Shown in pieces: positions 61,977 to 64,000 of a DNA stretch of 64,000 bases. This DNA is from Nonomuraea dietziae. Its GTDB lineage: Bacteria > Actinomycetota > Actinomycetes > Streptosporangiales > Streptosporangiaceae. The DNA is taken from positions 4,960,001-5,024,000 of the forward strand of contig NZ_JACIBV010000001.1 in assembly GCF_014195505.1 (NCBI RefSeq), written 5' to 3'. The position numbers were made by a program, and so were the translations under genes. The notes under the pieces were generated by a model. The model ran no database searches, was not told the origin of the DNA, and saw only the letters and a list, made by a program, of their open reading frames with translations. Every line of letters starts with the position of its first letter. Within the stretch, counting starts at the first letter, position 1.

Positions 61977-62501
61977 TCACGAACTCCCCGAGATTTCCAT
62001 GAACAGATCGGCGATGTCGTCGAAGATGATCAAGAGGGCGGCGGCGGCCAGTCCGACCGGCACCGCCAGAGCGAGGCCGGCCACGGTCACCGGGTCGCCG
62101 GGGAACATCAGCGTCGCCCACCCCAGCGCGACGACGAGCAGCAGGAGCCCGTTGCGGATCAGATGCACCGGCCCGAGCGGTGTCGCGGACGCGCCGAAAC
62201 ACTGGCATGGCTCGCGCCGGCCTCCGCGAAGGGAAACGGCGATCCACAGGGAGAAAGCGATCAACAGCATCCCGCTGACGGCCAGCCCGATGGGCGGGAA
62301 CACCATCATGGTGGCCGCCGCAGCGACCTCCGCAGCCGCGGTCGCCGCGGCGGCCGGCAACCGGGCCGGGCCGGGCAGCATGCCCAGGGTGGCGGCGAAG
62401 GACCTCAGTGCGGTACGGCTGCGCAGCTTCGAGAACGCGGAGACGACGAAGATCACGGCGAGCAGGACTTGGCTCGCCACCAGCACATGGGACATGTCCA
62501 C
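61977..62501 (-). CDS. MauE/DoxX-like redox membrane protein
   Basis: 174 residues. Four hydrophobic helices: VLVASQVLLAVIFVVSAFSK, LPAAAATAAAEVAAAATMMV, IGLAVSGMLLIAFSLWIAV and LIRNGLLLLVVALGWATLM. The loop motif REPCQCFGAS holds a C-x-C pair facing the thioredoxin side, as in MauE. In the methylamine cluster, MauE and MauD are needed for a cytochrome-linked subunit rich in disulfides, so MauE-like proteins are thought to pass electrons to or from a thioredoxin partner. Confidence 0.82.
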   Translation of the reverse strand: MDMSHVLVASQVLLAVIFVVSAFSKLRSRTALRSFAATLGMLPGPARLPAAAATAAAEVAAAATMMVFPPIGLAVSGMLLIAFSLWIAVSLRGGRREPCQCFGASATPLGPVHLIRNGLLLLVVALGWATLMFPGDPVTVAGLALAVPVGLAAAALLIIFDDIADLFMEISGSS

Positions 62502-62525
62502 AGATGTTCGCCGGGCCTGCTAGCC

Positions 62526-62550
62526 CGGTGCTAGCGCGCCGGTAGCACCG
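62526..62550 (-). terminator. Hairpin just downstream of the cysteine-rich peptide gene
   Basis: CGGTGCTA (62526-62533) and TAGCACCG (62543-62550) are perfect 8-bp arms around a 9-base loop, 17 bp after the peptide stop and 24 bp before the MauE gene. It could lower read-through so the peptide mRNA is made in excess. Confidence 0.5.
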
Positions 62551-62567
62551 CTCCGCTTCTCACATAC

Positions 62568-62783
62568 TCAGATGTAGCAGCAGTAGTTCGTGTTCCTCCA
62601 CGGCCCCGCGCCGGCCTTCCAGCAGTTCCTCCTGACCTGCTTTCTGACCTTGTAGTCCATGTACTTGGTGCAGGCGTACGGACCGCAGCGGTACTCCGTG
62701 ACGCAATCGTCCGCCGCAGCGCGGTGCTCCGGAACGACCAATGCGAGTAGACGGTCTCCGATGTTCGCGATGGAGCGCATCAT
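62568..62783 (-). CDS. Six-cysteine cationic peptide precursor (candidate disulfide-rich secreted peptide)
   Basis: 71 residues from ATG 62783, with GAGGAAA about 9 bases upstream. Residues 1-24 look like a leader: IGDRLLALVVPE forms a short amphipathic helix, and Ala22-Ala-Ala24 fits a signal-peptidase AxA site. The predicted mature part (25-71) has six cysteines at 27, 33, 38, 54, 68 and 69, many Tyr/Trp, and net charge near +5. It ends CCYI. No family recognised. Gene neighbours are the signal peptidase upstream and MauE-like gene downstream, which suits a client of those proteins. Confidence 0.75.
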   Translation of the reverse strand: MMRSIANIGDRLLALVVPEHRAAADDCVTEYRCGPYACTKYMDYKVRKQVRRNCWKAGAGPWRNTNYCCYI

Positions 62784-62798
62784 TTGTTGGTTTCCTCT

Positions 62799-63293
62799 CT
62801 ATGTTGCCGGTCCGATTTCTGACATGAAATTTTCTGCGGAATCGCTCTCCATTCCGCCGGTGACTCCGGCGGGGGTCAGCTTCCGTAGGGCGATGGCGCG
62901 AATGTCGGCGACGGGGAAGTAGCCGTGGTCGCGGGAGTCGAAGCTCGCGTCGGTGTTGTCGCCGATCAGGATGAGTTGCCCGTCGGGCACACGGGCATCG
63001 GATACGAGCGGTCGCACGGCTTGGGGGACGGGATCGCCGGGCAGTGCGACGATGCGCTTGATGAGGAACGGGCCGCCCATCGGCAACGGGCTGAGCACCA
63101 CGGCGATCTGGCCGCGTCGCAGTGCCGACGGGGTCGCCCGGCGGGCCAGGAGCCGATCGCCCTCGGTGAGGGATGGCTCCATGCTGTAGCCGTCCACGCG
63201 GATGACCGAGTACGTACGGCGCAGCCATACGATCACCGCGATGAGAACGACGGCGGTGCACCCGGCGGCGGCTGCCTCCACGGACTGGATCAT
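62799..63293 (-). CDS. S26 family signal peptidase
   Basis: 164 residues. One N-terminal helix (AAAGCTAVVLIAVIVWL), catalytic serine in VDGYSMEPSL near residue 38, catalytic lysine in FLIKRIVALPGD near 79 and the conserved IGDNTDASFDSRDHGYFP near 112. All motifs are intact. Overlaps the MauD-like gene by 4 bp and the peptide gene follows 15 bp later. It probably removes the peptide leader. Confidence 0.92.
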   Translation of the reverse strand: MIQSVEAAAAGCTAVVLIAVIVWLRRTYSVIRVDGYSMEPSLTEGDRLLARRATPSALRRGQIAVVLSPLPMGGPFLIKRIVALPGDPVPQAVRPLVSDARVPDGQLILIGDNTDASFDSRDHGYFPVADIRAIALRKLTPAGVTGGMESDSAENFMSEIGPAT

Positions 63294-63811
63294 GATTCCA
63301 CCAGGACCTGTGCGTCCAGGTTGGTGCCCACGACCGTGCCGTCGGCGTCGATCACGTAGACGGTCGGGTACCCCTGGACCTTGAAAGCCCTCTGCAGGTC
63401 CCCCGTCGGCGCCTCGACCACGACTCTCGCCACTTCACGCAGCCGCTCGACCTTCTCGGCGACGTCCTCCCCGGGATCGGCGACGACCACGGCGAAAGCC
63501 TGGCTTGACGACGTGCGGGCTCGTGCGATGAACCGCGGCAGCAACTCCTCACAGGGCGGGCAGCCTGGGGAGAAGAAGGCGATGAGCGCGGGGCCGCTCA
63601 CGAGCTCGTGCGTGACCGGCTCGCCAGCAGTGGTCATCGCCGCGAACTCCGGCATCCTCTCGCCGACGAGAAGGCCGTCCATCATCGGCGAACCGAACTC
63701 GGACTGCGTGGCCATCTTACGAAGACGACGGATCACGCCGACCATCAGCAGCAGATTCGCCATCGACAGCAGGCCGACCACGACAACGGCCGCGGCAAGA
63801 AGCTCCATCAC
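63290..63811 (-). CDS. Membrane-anchored thioredoxin-fold protein (MauD/TlpA type)
   Basis: 173 residues from GTG 63811 (ATG 63808 also possible). An N-terminal helix (LLAAAVVVVGLLSMANLLLM) anchors it, then a thioredoxin domain with the redox motif FFSPGCPPCEELLP near residue 83 and the cis-proline in QGYPTVYVID near 150. In the mau cluster MauD works with MauE on disulfide-rich proteins. Here the partner is the MauE-like gene downstream and the client may be the six-cysteine peptide. Confidence 0.9.
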   Translation of the reverse strand: MMELLAAAVVVVGLLSMANLLLMVGVIRRLRKMATQSEFGSPMMDGLLVGERMPEFAAMTTAGEPVTHELVSGPALIAFFSPGCPPCEELLPRFIARARTSSSQAFAVVVADPGEDVAEKVERLREVARVVVEAPTGDLQRAFKVQGYPTVYVIDADGTVVGTNLDAQVLVES

Positions 63812-63835
63812 ACACGCTCCCGTATCTCTCTTTGA

Positions 63836-63910
63836 ACAGATCGTCGAAGACGATCAACAGGTGGCTGCCGCGATCGCCGGCCCGGCCCAGCGGGACTGCG
63901 CGTTCCACCG
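63836..63910 (-). pseudogene. Fragment similar to the C-terminus of the MauE-like protein
   Basis: The reverse frame reads AVPLGRAGDRGSHLLIVFDD, compared with AVPVGLAAAALLIIFDD of the MauE-like protein. The similarity is also visible in DNA (63836-63860 against 62002-62032). It runs without a stop into the MauD gene, so it is more likely a decayed copy than the true end of a gene. The remaining 90 bases to the window edge show nothing clear. Confidence 0.4.
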
Positions 63911-64000
63911 GCCTGCGGCCGCGTCCCGGCAGCCAAGACCGTGAGCTGCCCGGAACTCGAGGCGACCGGGCTCCTCCGATGAGCGCGAGCGCTTGCCTGT

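Overview
The window is high-GC (about 70 percent) DNA from a Gram-positive actinomycete. GTG and TTG starts are frequent, and the gene types are typical of actinomycetes: MmyB-type XRE regulator, large LuxR-AAA regulator, SARP, YtrA-type GntR, and MauD/MauE-like redox proteins. A Streptosporangiaceae-like organism (Nonomuraea or a relative) is my best guess, by impression only. I saw no rRNA, tRNA, CRISPR array or intact insertion sequence.

Layout. 1-2.5 kb: end of an APC permease overlapping an amidohydrolase. 2.5-10.1 kb: a hexapeptide-repeat protein, a CPBP protease-like membrane protein, and a complete peptide ABC importer operon (reverse strand) whose binding protein is anchored by a C-terminal membrane helix. 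10.2-17.5 kb: ABC-F protein, wrbA/marR divergent pair with paired operators, copper chaperone with a CsoR-like site, MFS exporter, and a YtrA-type regulator/ABC operon with a 28-bp perfect palindrome over its ribosome binding site. 17.5-22.8 kb: two gene relics, then a dimethylglycine/sarcosine dehydrogenase-like enzyme divergent from a choline-kinase-like gene and an amino-acid permease. 22.8-25.4 kb: vapBC, lipB, pspC-like, HAD and LURP-one genes.

25.5-32.8 kb: a second peptide importer operon (C45 acyltransferase, lipoprotein, two permeases, two ATPases) divergent from an RpiR regulator. Two genes in it carry single-base frameshifts at GGGGCCC runs. 32.8-42.6 kb: uppP, MFS exporters, ArsR-like regulator, HrpB helicase, XRE regulator, a degenerate amidase, and an SPFH protein overlapping a 51-residue ribbon-helix-helix gene. 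42.7-47.2 kb: deoC with one complete and one truncated aldehyde dehydrogenase, and a secreted protein of unknown function. 47.4-53.7 kb: LuxR-AAA regulator, a GDT1-type manganese exporter under a yybP-ykoY riboswitch, a SnoaL-like protein, murB and a CysS-tail/glycosyltransferase-like fusion.

54-64 kb is the most unusual part. A secreted subtilase is divergent from a secreted LamG/FG-GAP protein whose promoter has 11-bp direct repeats placed like a SARP box. A SARP gene follows. It faces a reverse-strand cluster encoding a thioredoxin-fold MauD/TlpA-like protein, an S26 signal peptidase, a 71-residue six-cysteine cationic peptide, a MauE-like membrane protein and an ABC exporter. I read this as a pathway that makes, oxidises, cleaves and exports a disulfide-rich peptide. 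It runs off the right edge, where a MauE-like fragment is visible.
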